Shown here: piece by piece, positions 17,266-26,779 of the stretch
Numbering within the stretch: position 1 is the first letter of the stretch
How the letters are laid out: the number at the start of each line of letters is the position of its first letter
Assembly (NCBI GenBank): GCA_029975915.1
Contig: JARKOC010000371.1
Coordinates: forward strand, 179,646 to 243,645
DNA: 64,000 nt
Origin: Bryobacteraceae bacterium
GTDB lineage: Bacteria > Acidobacteriota > Terriglobia > Bryobacterales > Bryobacteraceae
Reading direction: 5' to 3'
Program-made: the position numbers and the translations under genes
The notes under the pieces: model-generated
Told to the model about the DNA's origin: nothing
Database searches by the model: none
Seen by the model: the letters and a program-made list of their open reading frames with translations, nothing else

Positions 17266-18326
17266 TGTCAGACCGTTCCCAACGCACAGAGAAACCGACG
17301 CCACAGCGCATCCGCAAGGCTAGGACCGAGGGCCGATTCGCTTCGAGCAGAGAACTTGCCGCCGCTATCCAGTTCGCCGTCAGCGTTGCGCTCATAGTCG
17401 GTCTGTCGGCCAGGTGGTGGCCAGCGGCGCTTGAAGGGGTAAAAACCTTGCTGGCCGCCGCGTTCACTTTCGAGGTGGATCAGTCGAACGTGGTTCTGCT
17501 GCTTAGCCAGAAGCTTGCGCCGGCCCTTCTGCCGTTGTTGGGCGCCGGCGGACTGGTCTTTCTAGCCGTCATCCTGGCGCAGATGTCCGTCACCCAGTTC
17601 GGCATGGCGACGGCGCGCCTTGCGCCCGACATCTCACGGCTCAATCCAGCCTCCAAGCTCCGTGAGCTTCCTGGGCAAAACATCCGCGCAGCCATGACAG
17701 CGATTGTCATGCTCCCTCTCTTGCTCGGCGCGGTCTACCTTGTCGTTTCGGAGAACATCGACGAATTCCTGCGGCTGCCGGTGATGGATATGAACAGATC
17801 GGTTGGACGCCTGGGTGGAGCGATTGAATCGCTGTTGCTGAGGTCAGCGGCGCTGCTGCTCGTGTGGGGTGCATTCGATGTGTTTCGCCAGCAGCGCAAG
17901 TACATGCGCGAGTTGAGGATGACAAAGCAGGAAGTCCGCGACGAATGGAAACAGAACGATGGCAGTCCCGAAATCAAGATGCGCCTGAAGCGCATCAGGC
18001 GCGACCTCCTGAGACGCCGCATGATGTCCGAAGTTGCCACAGCTACAGCAGTGGTCATGAACCCGACGCACTTTGCGGTGGCGCTGAAGTACGACATGAA
18101 CTCGATGGCCGCGCCGCGCGTGGTGGCCAAGGGGAAGAACTATCTTGCTTTACGAATCAAGGCGCGCGCACTTGAGAACAAAGTCCCTGTCATTGAAAAC
18201 AAACCTCTGGCACAGGCGCTTTACAAGGCGTGCGCCGTTGGCCAGGAGATTCCCGCGCATCTATACAAAGCCGTGGCCGAAGTTCTCGCCTATGTCTTCA
18301 GACTGATGAACGGCAATAAGGTGTAG
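17265..18326 (+). CDS. flhB: Flagellar export switch protein FlhB
   Basis: A 353-residue protein with the basic N-terminus EKPTPQRIRKARTEG, four membrane helices and a cytoplasmic autocleavage motif NPTH at residues 266-269, followed by FAVALKYD. FlhB cleaves itself between Asn and Pro and switches export from hook to filament substrates together with FliK. The start overlaps fliR by one base. Confidence 0.97.
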   Translation: MSDRSQRTEKPTPQRIRKARTEGRFASSRELAAAIQFAVSVALIVGLSARWWPAALEGVKTLLAAAFTFEVDQSNVVLLLSQKLAPALLPLLGAGGLVFLAVILAQMSVTQFGMATARLAPDISRLNPASKLRELPGQNIRAAMTAIVMLPLLLGAVYLVVSENIDEFLRLPVMDMNRSVGRLGGAIESLLLRSAALLLVWGAFDVFRQQRKYMRELRMTKQEVRDEWKQNDGSPEIKMRLKRIRRDLLRRRMMSEVATATAVVMNPTHFAVALKYDMNSMAAPRVVAKGKNYLALRIKARALENKVPVIENKPLAQALYKACAVGQEIPAHLYKAVAEVLAYVFRLMNGNKV

Positions 18327-18336
18327 GAGCACAACC

Positions 18337-20517
18337 ATGGCAGCGAGCCCAATGATGACACCGCAAATCACCGCCCCGGCAGTGGCGCCCTTCGCGAGCC
18401 CAAACCAACGGCCAGCACCTGCCACCGGCGTGCAGCGGAGGAGCACGCAGGAGTCCGGCCAGGGCCTGCTGCAGAGTGGCCTGAAGCATCTGGCTCGCGG
18501 TGAAGTGGCCGTGCCTGCAGGCGTTCTGGGCATCCTGCTGGCCATGGTTACGCCACTGCCACCATTCGTCCTCGACGTCTTAATCAGCGCCAACATTACG
18601 CTTTCCGTGGTTGTGTTGCTGGTGTCCATGTACATCAAGAAGCCATCGGAGTTCAGTGTCTTCCCGACCACCTTGCTGCTGATGACGCTTTTCCGCTTGG
18701 CGCTCAACGTTTCCAGCGCACGGCTGATCCTATTGAACGGATCTCAAGGAACCTCGGCGGCGGGCGAGGTCATCGAGAGTTTCGGGAACTTCGTAGTCGG
18801 CGGCAACTATGTCATTGGCGTTGTGATCTTCCTTGTTCTCATCGCGATCCAATATGTCGTCATCAATCACGGCGCAGTCAGGATCTCCGAGGTCACGGCG
18901 CGCTTCACGCTGGACGCGCTCCCTGGCAAACAGATGTCCATCGATGCCGACCTGAATGCCGGATTGATCAATGAGAGCGAGGCGAAGTCCAGACGAAAAG
19001 CGCTGTCGGCTGAGGCCGAGTTCTATGGGGCAATGGATGGGGCGACGCGGTTTACGCAACGCGACGCTGTGGCCAGCATTCTGATTACCGCCATCAACAT
19101 CATCGCCGGCTTTCTGATCGGAGTTCTCCAACATGGAATGAAACTCGTCGAGGCGCTCGAAACCTACACGGTTCTCACGATCGGCGACGGCCTTGTAACG
19201 GTAATTCCGGCGCTGATGATCTCGATCGCGGGCGGCCTGATAGTGACACGCGCCGGCTCGGATGAGGACATGGGGTCGGATTTCCGCCGGCAGGTGTTCA
19301 GCACGCCTCAACCGCTGCTCATGGCGTCCGGAGCGCTCGTTGGGATGGGACTGTTCCCAGGTCTGCCAACGGCTCCTTTTCTATTGATCGGAGGGGGGCT
19401 CGGCTATGCCGCTTGGAGTCTGCGCCGGCGGCAATTGGCAGCCCGTTTGCATGCCGAAGCCGAAGTACGGCCGGTGGCGCCGAAGGAGAATCTGGAGGCA
19501 CTTCTGAGAGTAGAGCCTTTGGCAATCGAAGTCGGATTGGGGTTGGTGAAATTGGTGGAAGGCGGGACGAACTCCCCTCTCCTGCGCCGAATCGCTGGCA
19601 TCCGCCGCCAGATGGCATCCCAGATGGGCTTTCTGTTGCCCGCCGTCAGGGTGGCGGACAATCTCTCACTAAAGGTCAGAGAATACGCTGTGCTGCTGAA
19701 GGGGGTCGAAATCGCGCGATACGAACTTGCACCGGGTTGCGAGCTGGCGATCCCGCCGACGAAGGGTATGGCGCCGGCAGGGGCGATGCCCGCGGTTGAG
19801 CCAGCCTTTGGCATACCCGCGTACTGGGTTCAGACGGAACAATCCGAACGACTGCGTGCCGAGGGGTACACCGTGGTCGATAGCGTTAGTGTACTCGGCA
19901 CCCACGTTGCCGAACTTGTGAAGCGTCATGCCCACGAGATCTTCACTCGCCAGGACATGAAGAAGATCCTAGACCGCGCCGCCGAGGACAATCCAAAGCT
20001 GATCGAGGATCTGGTGCCCAAACTGGTGCCGCTCGCCGCCGTGCAGAAGGTATTTCAGAATCTTCTCCGTGAACGTGTCTCGATTCGCGATGCAGCGACG
20101 ATTCTGGAAGCCATCGGAGAGGCGGCAGTGGTGACCAGGAATCCGGTCCTGGTTACGGAGTACGCGCGGCAGGCGATACGGCGCAGCATCGTTCAGCCCT
20201 ACTTGAACCAGAACAACGAACTGTGCGCCTGGCTTCTCGACCCTGAGCTTGAACAGGCTATTGAACAGAGTGTCGAGCATGCAGAGCATGCTTCACACTT
20301 GAACCTTCCACCACAGAAAGTCAGGGCAATTGTCGACGCTGTAATGCGCGGTATCGGCGGAGCGCAGAACACTGCAGTCATCCTGACCGGATCCGGAGCG
20401 CGGTACTTCCTGCGGCAGATGATTGAGTCCCAGGCGCCCCAGTCGGCTGTCATTTCGCACGGCGAGATACCATCTTCGGTCCGCGTGGTCAGCTATGGCT
20501 CTTTGAAGGGAGTTTGA
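18337..20517 (+). CDS. flhA: Flagellar export protein FlhA
   Basis: A 726-residue protein with eight or so N-terminal membrane helices and a large cytoplasmic domain. FHIPEP-family motifs include INHGAVRISEVTARFTLDAL, LPGKQMSIDADLNAGLI and AISIAGG-like LMISIAGGLIVTRAG. The first 60 residues are a Pro/Ala-rich extension. GTAGGAGCACAACC precedes the ATG. It forms the nonameric export ring. Confidence 0.97.
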   Translation: MAASPMMTPQITAPAVAPFASPNQRPAPATGVQRRSTQESGQGLLQSGLKHLARGEVAVPAGVLGILLAMVTPLPPFVLDVLISANITLSVVVLLVSMYIKKPSEFSVFPTTLLLMTLFRLALNVSSARLILLNGSQGTSAAGEVIESFGNFVVGGNYVIGVVIFLVLIAIQYVVINHGAVRISEVTARFTLDALPGKQMSIDADLNAGLINESEAKSRRKALSAEAEFYGAMDGATRFTQRDAVASILITAINIIAGFLIGVLQHGMKLVEALETYTVLTIGDGLVTVIPALMISIAGGLIVTRAGSDEDMGSDFRRQVFSTPQPLLMASGALVGMGLFPGLPTAPFLLIGGGLGYAAWSLRRRQLAARLHAEAEVRPVAPKENLEALLRVEPLAIEVGLGLVKLVEGGTNSPLLRRIAGIRRQMASQMGFLLPAVRVADNLSLKVREYAVLLKGVEIARYELAPGCELAIPPTKGMAPAGAMPAVEPAFGIPAYWVQTEQSERLRAEGYTVVDSVSVLGTHVAELVKRHAHEIFTRQDMKKILDRAAEDNPKLIEDLVPKLVPLAAVQKVFQNLLRERVSIRDAATILEAIGEAAVVTRNPVLVTEYARQAIRRSIVQPYLNQNNELCAWLLDPELEQAIEQSVEHAEHASHLNLPPQKVRAIVDAVMRGIGGAQNTAVILTGSGARYFLRQMIESQAPQSAVISHGEIPSSVRVVSYGSLKGV

Positions 20518-20521
20518 TGAA

Positions 20522-21637
20522 ATGAACGTCGTACGCAAATCATTTTATGCGTCCACAGTCGAGGCGGCTATCGCCGCAGCGCGGATGCAACTGGGCGAGG
20601 ATGCCCTTATTGTTGAGACGAAACTCCTGACTGCAGAAGACGTGGAGCGCCCCGGGTACGAAGTGGTTGTTGAGATGTCCCCAGGAAATGACATTTCTCT
20701 CGCTGCGGGTTCCGCCGAGCCGTGCGTCGACTCTCTTCTCGGCGAAATATCAAGCCTGAGGCAGGAAATCGTGCAGGTTTCCGGCTTGCTCAGGCACCTG
20801 GCGGCGGCAGTGTATCGCTCGCACTCCGATCTCACTCTGCTCGCCTCAAGTTTGACTGAGGCCGGTTTCTCCACCGAACTCTCCGCCGAAATACTGGATC
20901 GCGTCTCGCGGCGGATCGGATATGGCCTGAGGAGTGGGCCCATCGGGGATGCCGACGCAAGGAGGGCGCTGGCGGTGGAGATCGAGTCGCGCGTCAAGAC
21001 TCAACCTGGCTTAGGAGTGGCGGTAGCGGCACGTAAAATCGTTGTGCTTGCTGGTCCTCCGGGATCAGGAAAAACGACCACCTTGGCCAAACTCGCCGCC
21101 GTCCAGAGTGTCGCGGCCGGCGCGCCCCTCCTCGTTTCCACCGACAACTACCGGGTCGGCGCAGCGGACCAACTGAGGTGCTACGCGGCCATTCTCGGAC
21201 TGCCCTTCGTCCAGGCAGAATCTCCAGGCAGCCTCCTCCGCGTGCTTGAGGAAAACCGGAACAAGCGGCTCATCCTGATCGACACGCCGGGCTATGGCCC
21301 GCGTGACTTCGAACACACGCGCGAGTGGACCCGCTTCTTCGCGTCCCAGGCCGAAGTGGAGGTACAGCTTGTTCTGAACGCTTCCATGCAGGCACGTGAC
21401 CTCTGCCTGACAGCGGAGAGATGGTTGGAACTGGAACCATCGAGGCTGATCTTCACTCATCTTGACGAGGCTGCGAGCTTCGGAGGGCTATTCTCATGCG
21501 CCATCGAAACGCAGTTGCCGGTCTCATACCTCTGCACCGGCCAATCGATCCCTGAGGATATCGAAGAAGCTTCACCCAGCTTGCTGCTCAGTCTTGCCGC
21601 CGGACGGCTGCAGAGCGTCAGCGCGGCGGCTGCGTGA
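20522..21637 (+). CDS. flhF: SRP-type GTPase FlhF
   Basis: A 371-residue protein. The N-terminus MNVVRKSFYASTVEAAIAA with LGEDALIVETK is the FlhF B-domain start; the NG domain begins near residue 172 with the P-loop GPPGSGKTTTLAK (178-190), then LVSTDNYRVGAADQL and LILIDTPGYGPRDF. FlhF places and counts flagella at the cell pole. Its usual partner FlhG is absent from the next position, where fliA follows after 22 bases. Confidence 0.94.
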   Translation: MNVVRKSFYASTVEAAIAAARMQLGEDALIVETKLLTAEDVERPGYEVVVEMSPGNDISLAAGSAEPCVDSLLGEISSLRQEIVQVSGLLRHLAAAVYRSHSDLTLLASSLTEAGFSTELSAEILDRVSRRIGYGLRSGPIGDADARRALAVEIESRVKTQPGLGVAVAARKIVVLAGPPGSGKTTTLAKLAAVQSVAAGAPLLVSTDNYRVGAADQLRCYAAILGLPFVQAESPGSLLRVLEENRNKRLILIDTPGYGPRDFEHTREWTRFFASQAEVEVQLVLNASMQARDLCLTAERWLELEPSRLIFTHLDEAASFGGLFSCAIETQLPVSYLCTGQSIPEDIEEASPSLLLSLAAGRLQSVSAAAA

Positions 21638-21659
21638 GGAGACTCGGGGGAGAACAGGA

Positions 21660-22412
21660 ATGAATCCGTATCAAGCGACTGCGGCGGCTCTCACCCCGGA
21701 AGACCGGGAGAGGGTGATCATGGAGCACCTTCCACAGGTGAGACTCATCGCACGCCGAATTCATGAACGTCTTCCGGATAGCGTGAGTATCGAAGATCTT
21801 GTATCCACGGGCGTCGTCGGGCTGATTTCGGCGATCGACCGCTTCGATCCATCACAAAACGTGCAGCTGAAAACCTATGCTGAGTACAAGATCAGAGGTG
21901 CGATTCTCGACAGCCTAAGGGGTCTTGATTGGGCCCCACGACAGCAAAGGCGGCGCAGTAAGCGCATCGAGCAAGCCGTCAGTGCGCTCGAACAACGGCT
22001 GAAGCGTGCTCCGAGCGAGGAGGAAATCGCCGACGAGCTCGGCGTGACTCTGGAGGAGTACTACGAGTGGCTGAGCGAAATTAGAAGCCTGAACCTCGGC
22101 AGTCTTGATCAGCACGCCCCTGAGGAGGAAGGGCGCGATTTGCTCCGCTTTGTCGCGGACAAAGAGGAAGATCTGCCCTCTCATGTCTTTGAAAGAGCCG
22201 AGTTGAGACGTCTGTTGGCGCAGGCCATTTCGCGTATGCCCTACGTCGAGCGGACAGTGCTGGGCCTCTACTACCACGAAGAACTCACGCTTCGCGAGAT
22301 CGCGAAAGTGATCGATCTGCATGAATCGAGGGTTTCGCAATTGAAGACGCAGGCCATTGTCCGGCTCCGCGCGTTTATGCGTAACAAATGGCCGTCTGGG
22401 CGGGGAATCTGA
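21660..22412 (+). CDS. fliA: RNA polymerase sigma factor for flagellar genes, FliA/WhiG type
   Basis: A 250-residue sigma-28 family factor. Region 2 contains SIEDLVSTGVVGLISAIDRF and KTYAEYKIRGAILDSLR with the DWAPRQQRRR motif typical of FliA; region 3 has RAPSEEEIADELG; region 4 has LTLREIAKVIDLHESRVSQL. ATG at 21660 with ACAGGA upstream is chosen over a longer frame overlapping flhF. It would direct late flagellar and chemotaxis promoters. Confidence 0.94.
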   Translation: MNPYQATAAALTPEDRERVIMEHLPQVRLIARRIHERLPDSVSIEDLVSTGVVGLISAIDRFDPSQNVQLKTYAEYKIRGAILDSLRGLDWAPRQQRRRSKRIEQAVSALEQRLKRAPSEEEIADELGVTLEEYYEWLSEIRSLNLGSLDQHAPEEEGRDLLRFVADKEEDLPSHVFERAELRRLLAQAISRMPYVERTVLGLYYHEELTLREIAKVIDLHESRVSQLKTQAIVRLRAFMRNKWPSGRGI

Positions 22413-22422
22413 AGGAGTAGCC

Positions 22423-23253
22423 ATGACCGACCAACTTCAGTGGTTGCAGAGGGAGTGGGCTGAGAAACTGTCCGCAGCAATCGAATCGATGATTGGAGAG
22501 CCGGTGCAGACCGAGGCGCTGGGCTCCGGCGTAAAGCAGCCCGATGATGGTACGACGCTGTATAGGCAACCGCTGGACGCAGGACTCGGAGCCGAGATTT
22601 GGGTCCAGGTTCCGAAGGCTTTATGGGCCGAGATCGGAGGGCGGGTTCTCCGGAGCGCGGGCCTGGAAGATTCGACGGAGCAGGAGGCGCATGGCACTTT
22701 TCTCGAAGTACTGCAACAGTCTTTGTCGCCGCTGGCTCAGTCTATTGGATCGAGATTGAAGCGGGAAGTGGCCTTTCTGCCGGGAACGGTCGAAGCATCT
22801 GCGGGCAGCGATCTGCGCTGGGGGGCGATCGGAGTCACATTATCCGGCGAAGAGTATCCTCCCGCGGCCCTGGCCATCACAGATGCCCTGAAAAAGGCTC
22901 TGGCGGACGCATCAGAGCCCGCACCGGCAAGAGGAGTCGCTCCAGTGGCTTCCCCAGCCATGCCTGCGATGAATCCGGAGCAGACGCGGAGTTCGAAAAC
23001 GATGGACCTGCTGCTTGAAGTCGAATTGCCCGTGGGCGTGAGTTTTGGGCGTGTCCAGATGAAGCTTCGCGACGCCGTAAAGCTGACGACTGGATCAATC
23101 GTGGAACTGAACCGCCGAGTGACTGAGCCGGTCGAGGTAATCGTGAACAACTGCGTTATCGCCCGGGGCGAAGTCGTAGTTGTGGAAGGCAACTACGGCG
23201 TCCGAATCCAGGAGATTGTGAGTCGTGAAGAGCGGCTCAGGACCCTCTTCTAA
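22423..23253 (+). CDS. FliN-like protein with C-terminal SpoA domain
   Basis: A 276-residue protein. Residues 1-170 are not recognised but resemble a CheC/FliY-like or chaperone-like region; the last ~75 residues are a SpoA domain (LLLEVELPVGVSFGRVQMKL, GSIVELNRRVTEPVEVIV, GVRIQEIVSREERL). It is therefore a second motor-switch component, perhaps a FliY or FliM-replacing form, since no fliM is seen in this window. AAGGAG precedes the ATG at 22423. Confidence 0.78.
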   Translation: MTDQLQWLQREWAEKLSAAIESMIGEPVQTEALGSGVKQPDDGTTLYRQPLDAGLGAEIWVQVPKALWAEIGGRVLRSAGLEDSTEQEAHGTFLEVLQQSLSPLAQSIGSRLKREVAFLPGTVEASAGSDLRWGAIGVTLSGEEYPPAALAITDALKKALADASEPAPARGVAPVASPAMPAMNPEQTRSSKTMDLLLEVELPVGVSFGRVQMKLRDAVKLTTGSIVELNRRVTEPVEVIVNNCVIARGEVVVVEGNYGVRIQEIVSREERLRTLF

Positions 23254-23278
23254 GAAGAATTGCAGGAAGGGAGTGATC

Positions 23279-23695
23279 ATGGATCAAACTTGCATGGTGA
23301 TGCTGGCGGCGCTGTCCGTCAGTTCGGCGAGTCTGGCTGCTGTGCTGGCTCTGTTTTGGAACGTGAAGAAAGCAACGACGGCATTAGGCAAACGGTTGGT
23401 TCAGGATAGGAAAGAAACCGTGTCAGCGGTGGAATTGCTCCGATCTACCATGAAACGGCTGGAGACTGAAGTGGCGGAGGGCCGGAAGGAAATCGAGCAG
23501 TTGCCTGTCCTGTCTGCCTCCCAGCCCTCCCGGACCTCCATCAACATCAGCAAGAGAACGCAGGCGCTGCGGTTGCACCAGCGCGGGGAGCCGCTCGAAC
23601 GGATTGCCGCTGTGCTCGGGATTCCAAGAAGTGAACTGGAACTACTGGTAAAGCTCCGGACCACGGCGCGGTACACGGCGGGCGCATCTGCCTGA
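23279..23695 (+). CDS. Membrane-anchored SwrB/DUF6115-like (or DUF2802-like) protein
   Basis: A 138-residue protein: one N-terminal membrane helix (MVMLAALSVSSASLAAVLAL), a coiled-coil-like basic/acidic segment to about residue 90 and a C-terminal helix-turn-helix-like block ALRLHQRGEPLERIAAVLG then IPRSELELLVKLR. This order is that of SwrB and DUF6115/DUF2802 proteins found at the ends of flagellar operons, which tune export-gate activity in Bacillus. GCAGGAAGGGAG lies before the ATG. Family call is by architecture only. Confidence 0.6.
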   Translation: MDQTCMVMLAALSVSSASLAAVLALFWNVKKATTALGKRLVQDRKETVSAVELLRSTMKRLETEVAEGRKEIEQLPVLSASQPSRTSINISKRTQALRLHQRGEPLERIAAVLGIPRSELELLVKLRTTARYTAGASA

Positions 23696-23757
23696 GCCTG
23701 AACAGCTTCACTCGGGCAGTCGCCTCCGCGCGATATTAATGATCCAGCCCCTCTTGT

Positions 23758-23793
23758 TGGCCGGTTCCCGGCCAGGGCGGCTTTGTGAGCCGC
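23758..23793. terminator. Two adjacent hairpins between convergent operons
   Basis: TGGCCGG (23758-23764) pairs with CCGGCCA (23768-23774) around TTC, and GCGGCT (23777-23782) with AGCCGC (23788-23793). They sit in the 204-base gap between the end of the flagellar operon and the end of the TonB receptor gene. There is no T-run, so a transcript-end or REP-like role is likely but not proven. Confidence 0.4.
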
Positions 23794-23899
23794 AGGAACC
23801 CCATTCCAGTATTCGCCGTTCGAGTCACTGCGCACGGAGCCTCCAGTGCGGCCCATGGGAGCCGTCGAAGCCCCATCCTGCAGTGGACGCAAGTCGTTT

Positions 23900-26176
23900 C
23901 TAAAACTCGAAGGTAAGACCGACGACCGACCGCCGCATCTCGGTGGGTCCGTACACATAGGCTGAGTCGCGGTTGGGACCTTGATCGAGGTCGCGCTGGT
24001 AGGTGTCTCCGATATTCTGAAGGTTGTAATAAATGCGCACTCGCCGGTGCTCGCCAAGCTCGAACGTCCGGCTCAGCACTGTGTTGAAGGTCAGGAACTG
24101 GGGCGTCTTTTCAAGGCGGTCTTCGGCAATATAGCCGGCGTAGTGTGGAGCCGTCATCGTGCCTGTGAAATCAGCGGTCGCCGACCAGTCGAGCTTGAAC
24201 GGTAGCATCCAGTCGTAGCCCAAGAACCCGTATTCCGACGGAGTCCTGAAAAACGACGTCGCGCCAAACTGCGATTCGGGCTTGTCCCAGCGAGCGAATT
24301 GCGACGTGAAGCCGCCGCGCAACGCGAAGCGGCTGCTAAAACGCCACGTCCCATCCACGCTCGCCCCGCCGACACGGGCGCCAGCGCCGTTGACACGGAT
24401 GAGTTGGCGGAATTCGTGGCCCGGTACTAGGACTTCGTCAAGCGTGAACGCATCTTTGAGTCTTGTGTGGAAGAGGTTCACGCCGAGCTGGACACGATGG
24501 CCGAGCAGAAGCCCAGCATAGTCAGCGCCGCCGGTGTAGCTGATCGAACGCTCCTCCTTCAGACGATCGCTGTTTTGAAGCACGAAGCCTTCGCCGCCCA
24601 CCTGGGCAATATGGAGATCTTCATCAAAAACCGCCGGGGCGCGAAAGCCAGTTGAAACCGAAGCGCGCAGCACCCAGTTATTGGTCAGTCCGATTCGGAC
24701 ACCGGCGCGCGGACTCAGGATGGCGTGGTCGACACGATTGGATTTGTCTATCCGCGCCCCCCCAATGAACGTCAGTCGCCCGGTTGGACGCCACTCGTCC
24801 TGGAAGTAAGCGCCGTGGTTCTTAAAAGTCCCTCCATAGGTGCGGGCATAAGCCGGCGCGTTGTCCTCGACGTGCTCCCACCACACCTGATACCCGCCCA
24901 GAATCGAATGGCGGCCTGCCTGATGTCCCGCCTGCAAGTCACCCACCCAGACCGGGTTGCGGGTATTTCCATACGCGTTTGGATCCATGCCTGAACCGTA
25001 GTAGGATTGCCGCCCGTAATAGGCATGGCTCCCCCGCAGCGCGTAGAACGTCTTCGCTGAGAGCGTGTGATTCCAATTGAACGCAAGCGAGTACCGTTTC
25101 GAATCCACCTGCTCGGTAATCAGACTCTGATCTGGTGGGGCCTCAAATTGGTCACCACCGCGGCGGAATTCGTTAGCCATCGTTCCAGACACGGACATTC
25201 GCCCCTTACTATCCAGGAAGCTGCGATACAAGCTGAAACCGCCGGAGTCGAGCCGGCGCTTGCCGGCTTCTGAGAAGCCGTCACCATCCCGGTCGACCGG
25301 CACGCGGTTGATTGATCGCGCGTAGAAATCCCCTGAGAGCCTTCCTGGCATGTCGATAATCTGAGCCGCTCCGCCTATCTGCTGCTCAGGCCGTCCGTGC
25401 TGCCAGCCGGCTAAAGAATCCACCCGGAAGCGGTTTTCTCGCGGCTCGCGGCGGATCAGATTGATGACTCCGGCGACTGCACCCGGCCCATATAGCGCCG
25501 AGTTGCCGCCCTTGACCACCTCGATCTGTTCCAGAAACGCGGCCGGAATCTGCTCAAGCCCGTACACGGCGGTGACTCCGGAGTAGGTCGGCAAGCCGTC
25601 TTCGAGGATCTGTGTGTACGGCCCCTCCAAGCCATTCATTCGAATCTGCATAAACCCGCAGTTCTGGCAGTTCATCTCGACGCGAACGCCGGAAACCGTC
25701 GCCTGAAAACTCTCGGCGAGGGTCGTCTTCACCTGCCGCTCGGCCAGAGCGGCGGATATGACTTCCGTTTTGATTGGCGCCTGCTGGGCCTCTGTCTCCG
25801 TTCCGGTTGCCGTCACCACGATGGTCTCGCTCACCACCTCTGCCCGCTGCAACTGGACGACGACCGTCGCCGTTTCCCCTTCCTGGACCCTCACACCCGC
25901 CACCTTCCCGGCATAGTAGCCGGCCGCTTTCACGCTGACGCTAAACACCTGGCTGGGCGTCCGGTCAAACAGAGCCTCGCCAGATTCATTTACAGGCGAC
26001 GCCACAGCTTCGTTGCCGAGCCAAACCGTCGCTCCTGGCACCGGCTTCCCGTCTTGGTCCTCCACCTTGACGACCAAAATCGGCGCCTTTGTGCTTACTG
26101 ATATGGGTGGAGTCTGTGCCGGGAGGATAAGGACAGACAAAGCAAGGGCAAAAAAGGATAACTGGACCCGGAACAT
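23900..26176 (-). CDS. TonB-dependent outer-membrane receptor with CxxC plug motif
   Basis: A 758-residue receptor. After a signal peptide (LSFFALALSVLILPAQ) comes a carboxypeptidase-regulatory-like domain (about 33-110), a TonB-box-like ETIVVTA (117-123), a plug (about 130-250) containing NCQNCGF with C170 and C173, and a beta-barrel ending in FEF. NSALYGPGAVAGVINLIRR is a plug signature. Receptors with this CQNCG plug segment often lie near thiol-redox or metal genes; here a TlpA-like gene is divergent with a 64-base gap. Substrate is unknown; a metal or metal complex is my inference. Confidence 0.9.
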   Translation of the reverse strand: MFRVQLSFFALALSVLILPAQTPPISVSTKAPILVVKVEDQDGKPVPGATVWLGNEAVASPVNESGEALFDRTPSQVFSVSVKAAGYYAGKVAGVRVQEGETATVVVQLQRAEVVSETIVVTATGTETEAQQAPIKTEVISAALAERQVKTTLAESFQATVSGVRVEMNCQNCGFMQIRMNGLEGPYTQILEDGLPTYSGVTAVYGLEQIPAAFLEQIEVVKGGNSALYGPGAVAGVINLIRREPRENRFRVDSLAGWQHGRPEQQIGGAAQIIDMPGRLSGDFYARSINRVPVDRDGDGFSEAGKRRLDSGGFSLYRSFLDSKGRMSVSGTMANEFRRGGDQFEAPPDQSLITEQVDSKRYSLAFNWNHTLSAKTFYALRGSHAYYGRQSYYGSGMDPNAYGNTRNPVWVGDLQAGHQAGRHSILGGYQVWWEHVEDNAPAYARTYGGTFKNHGAYFQDEWRPTGRLTFIGGARIDKSNRVDHAILSPRAGVRIGLTNNWVLRASVSTGFRAPAVFDEDLHIAQVGGEGFVLQNSDRLKEERSISYTGGADYAGLLLGHRVQLGVNLFHTRLKDAFTLDEVLVPGHEFRQLIRVNGAGARVGGASVDGTWRFSSRFALRGGFTSQFARWDKPESQFGATSFFRTPSEYGFLGYDWMLPFKLDWSATADFTGTMTAPHYAGYIAEDRLEKTPQFLTFNTVLSRTFELGEHRRVRIYYNLQNIGDTYQRDLDQGPNRDSAYVYGPTEMRRSVVGLTFEF

Positions 26177-26213
26177 GATAATAGCTTATCGCAATCATCA
26201 TGTACTTGCAAGT
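26177..26213. promoter_or_regulatory. Palindromic operator candidates between receptor and TlpA genes
   Basis: GATAA (26177-26181) and TTATC (26186-26190) form an inverted repeat directly next to the receptor start codon. A perfect 10-bp palindrome ACTTGCAAGT lies at 26204-26213. The short AT-rich divergent gap suggests shared control. The GATAAT-like half resembles part of a Fur box, but the full 19-bp pattern is not met. Confidence 0.35.
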
Positions 26214-26240
26214 CATTTGCAGTATGTGTCAATTTCAATA

Positions 26241-26744
26241 ATGGCAATGCCGGTCCTCGTTCTACTTCTTTCGGCTCTGGCCCTCGGCTCCGCGCCGCCG
26301 CCTCCAGACCAGATCTCGCTCCGCGCACCGGCTCCAAGCTTTCAGCTGCCTGACGAGTCGGGGAAGCTCCGGACACTTGATGAGTTCCGCGGTCAGGTGA
26401 TGGTGCTGAACTTCTGGGCCACTTGGTGCCGTCCCTGTATCGACGAGATGCCCGCGCTCGACCGTGTCAATCGGGAATACGCGGGCAAAGGCGTCGCCGT
26501 GCTTGGCGTGGCGATGGACGAGCGGGGTTGGCCGGTGGTCAGCAAGTTCCTTGTTCAGAAACGATTCTCGTACCCGATCCTATTGGGCACGCCGCGAGTC
26601 GCGCGGGAGTATGGCGGCCTCAAGACTCTGCCGCATACAGTCTTCCTCGACCGCAAGGGCCGGATTGTCGCCACACACAGCTCCGCCCTCAATCTGGACC
26701 AACTGCGCAAGCTAGTTGAAACCATGCTCGCCGAGCAGCCGTAG
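26241..26744 (+). CDS. TlpA-like exported thiol-disulfide oxidoreductase
   Basis: A 167-residue thioredoxin-fold protein with a signal peptide (VLVLLLSALALGSA) and active site FWATWCRPC (C63, C66), then KTLPHTVFLDRKGRI with the cis-proline. It would act in the periplasm, probably reducing disulfides. It is divergent from the receptor carrying C170-x2-C173, so it may keep that motif reduced or help metal delivery. ATG at 26241 is chosen because it starts the signal peptide; no clear ribosome site is seen. Confidence 0.88.
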   Translation: MAMPVLVLLLSALALGSAPPPPDQISLRAPAPSFQLPDESGKLRTLDEFRGQVMVLNFWATWCRPCIDEMPALDRVNREYAGKGVAVLGVAMDERGWPVVSKFLVQKRFSYPILLGTPRVAREYGGLKTLPHTVFLDRKGRIVATHSSALNLDQLRKLVETMLAEQP

Positions 26745-26779
26745 TCCGCTACGAATTCATATAATCGACCTGGACCTCC

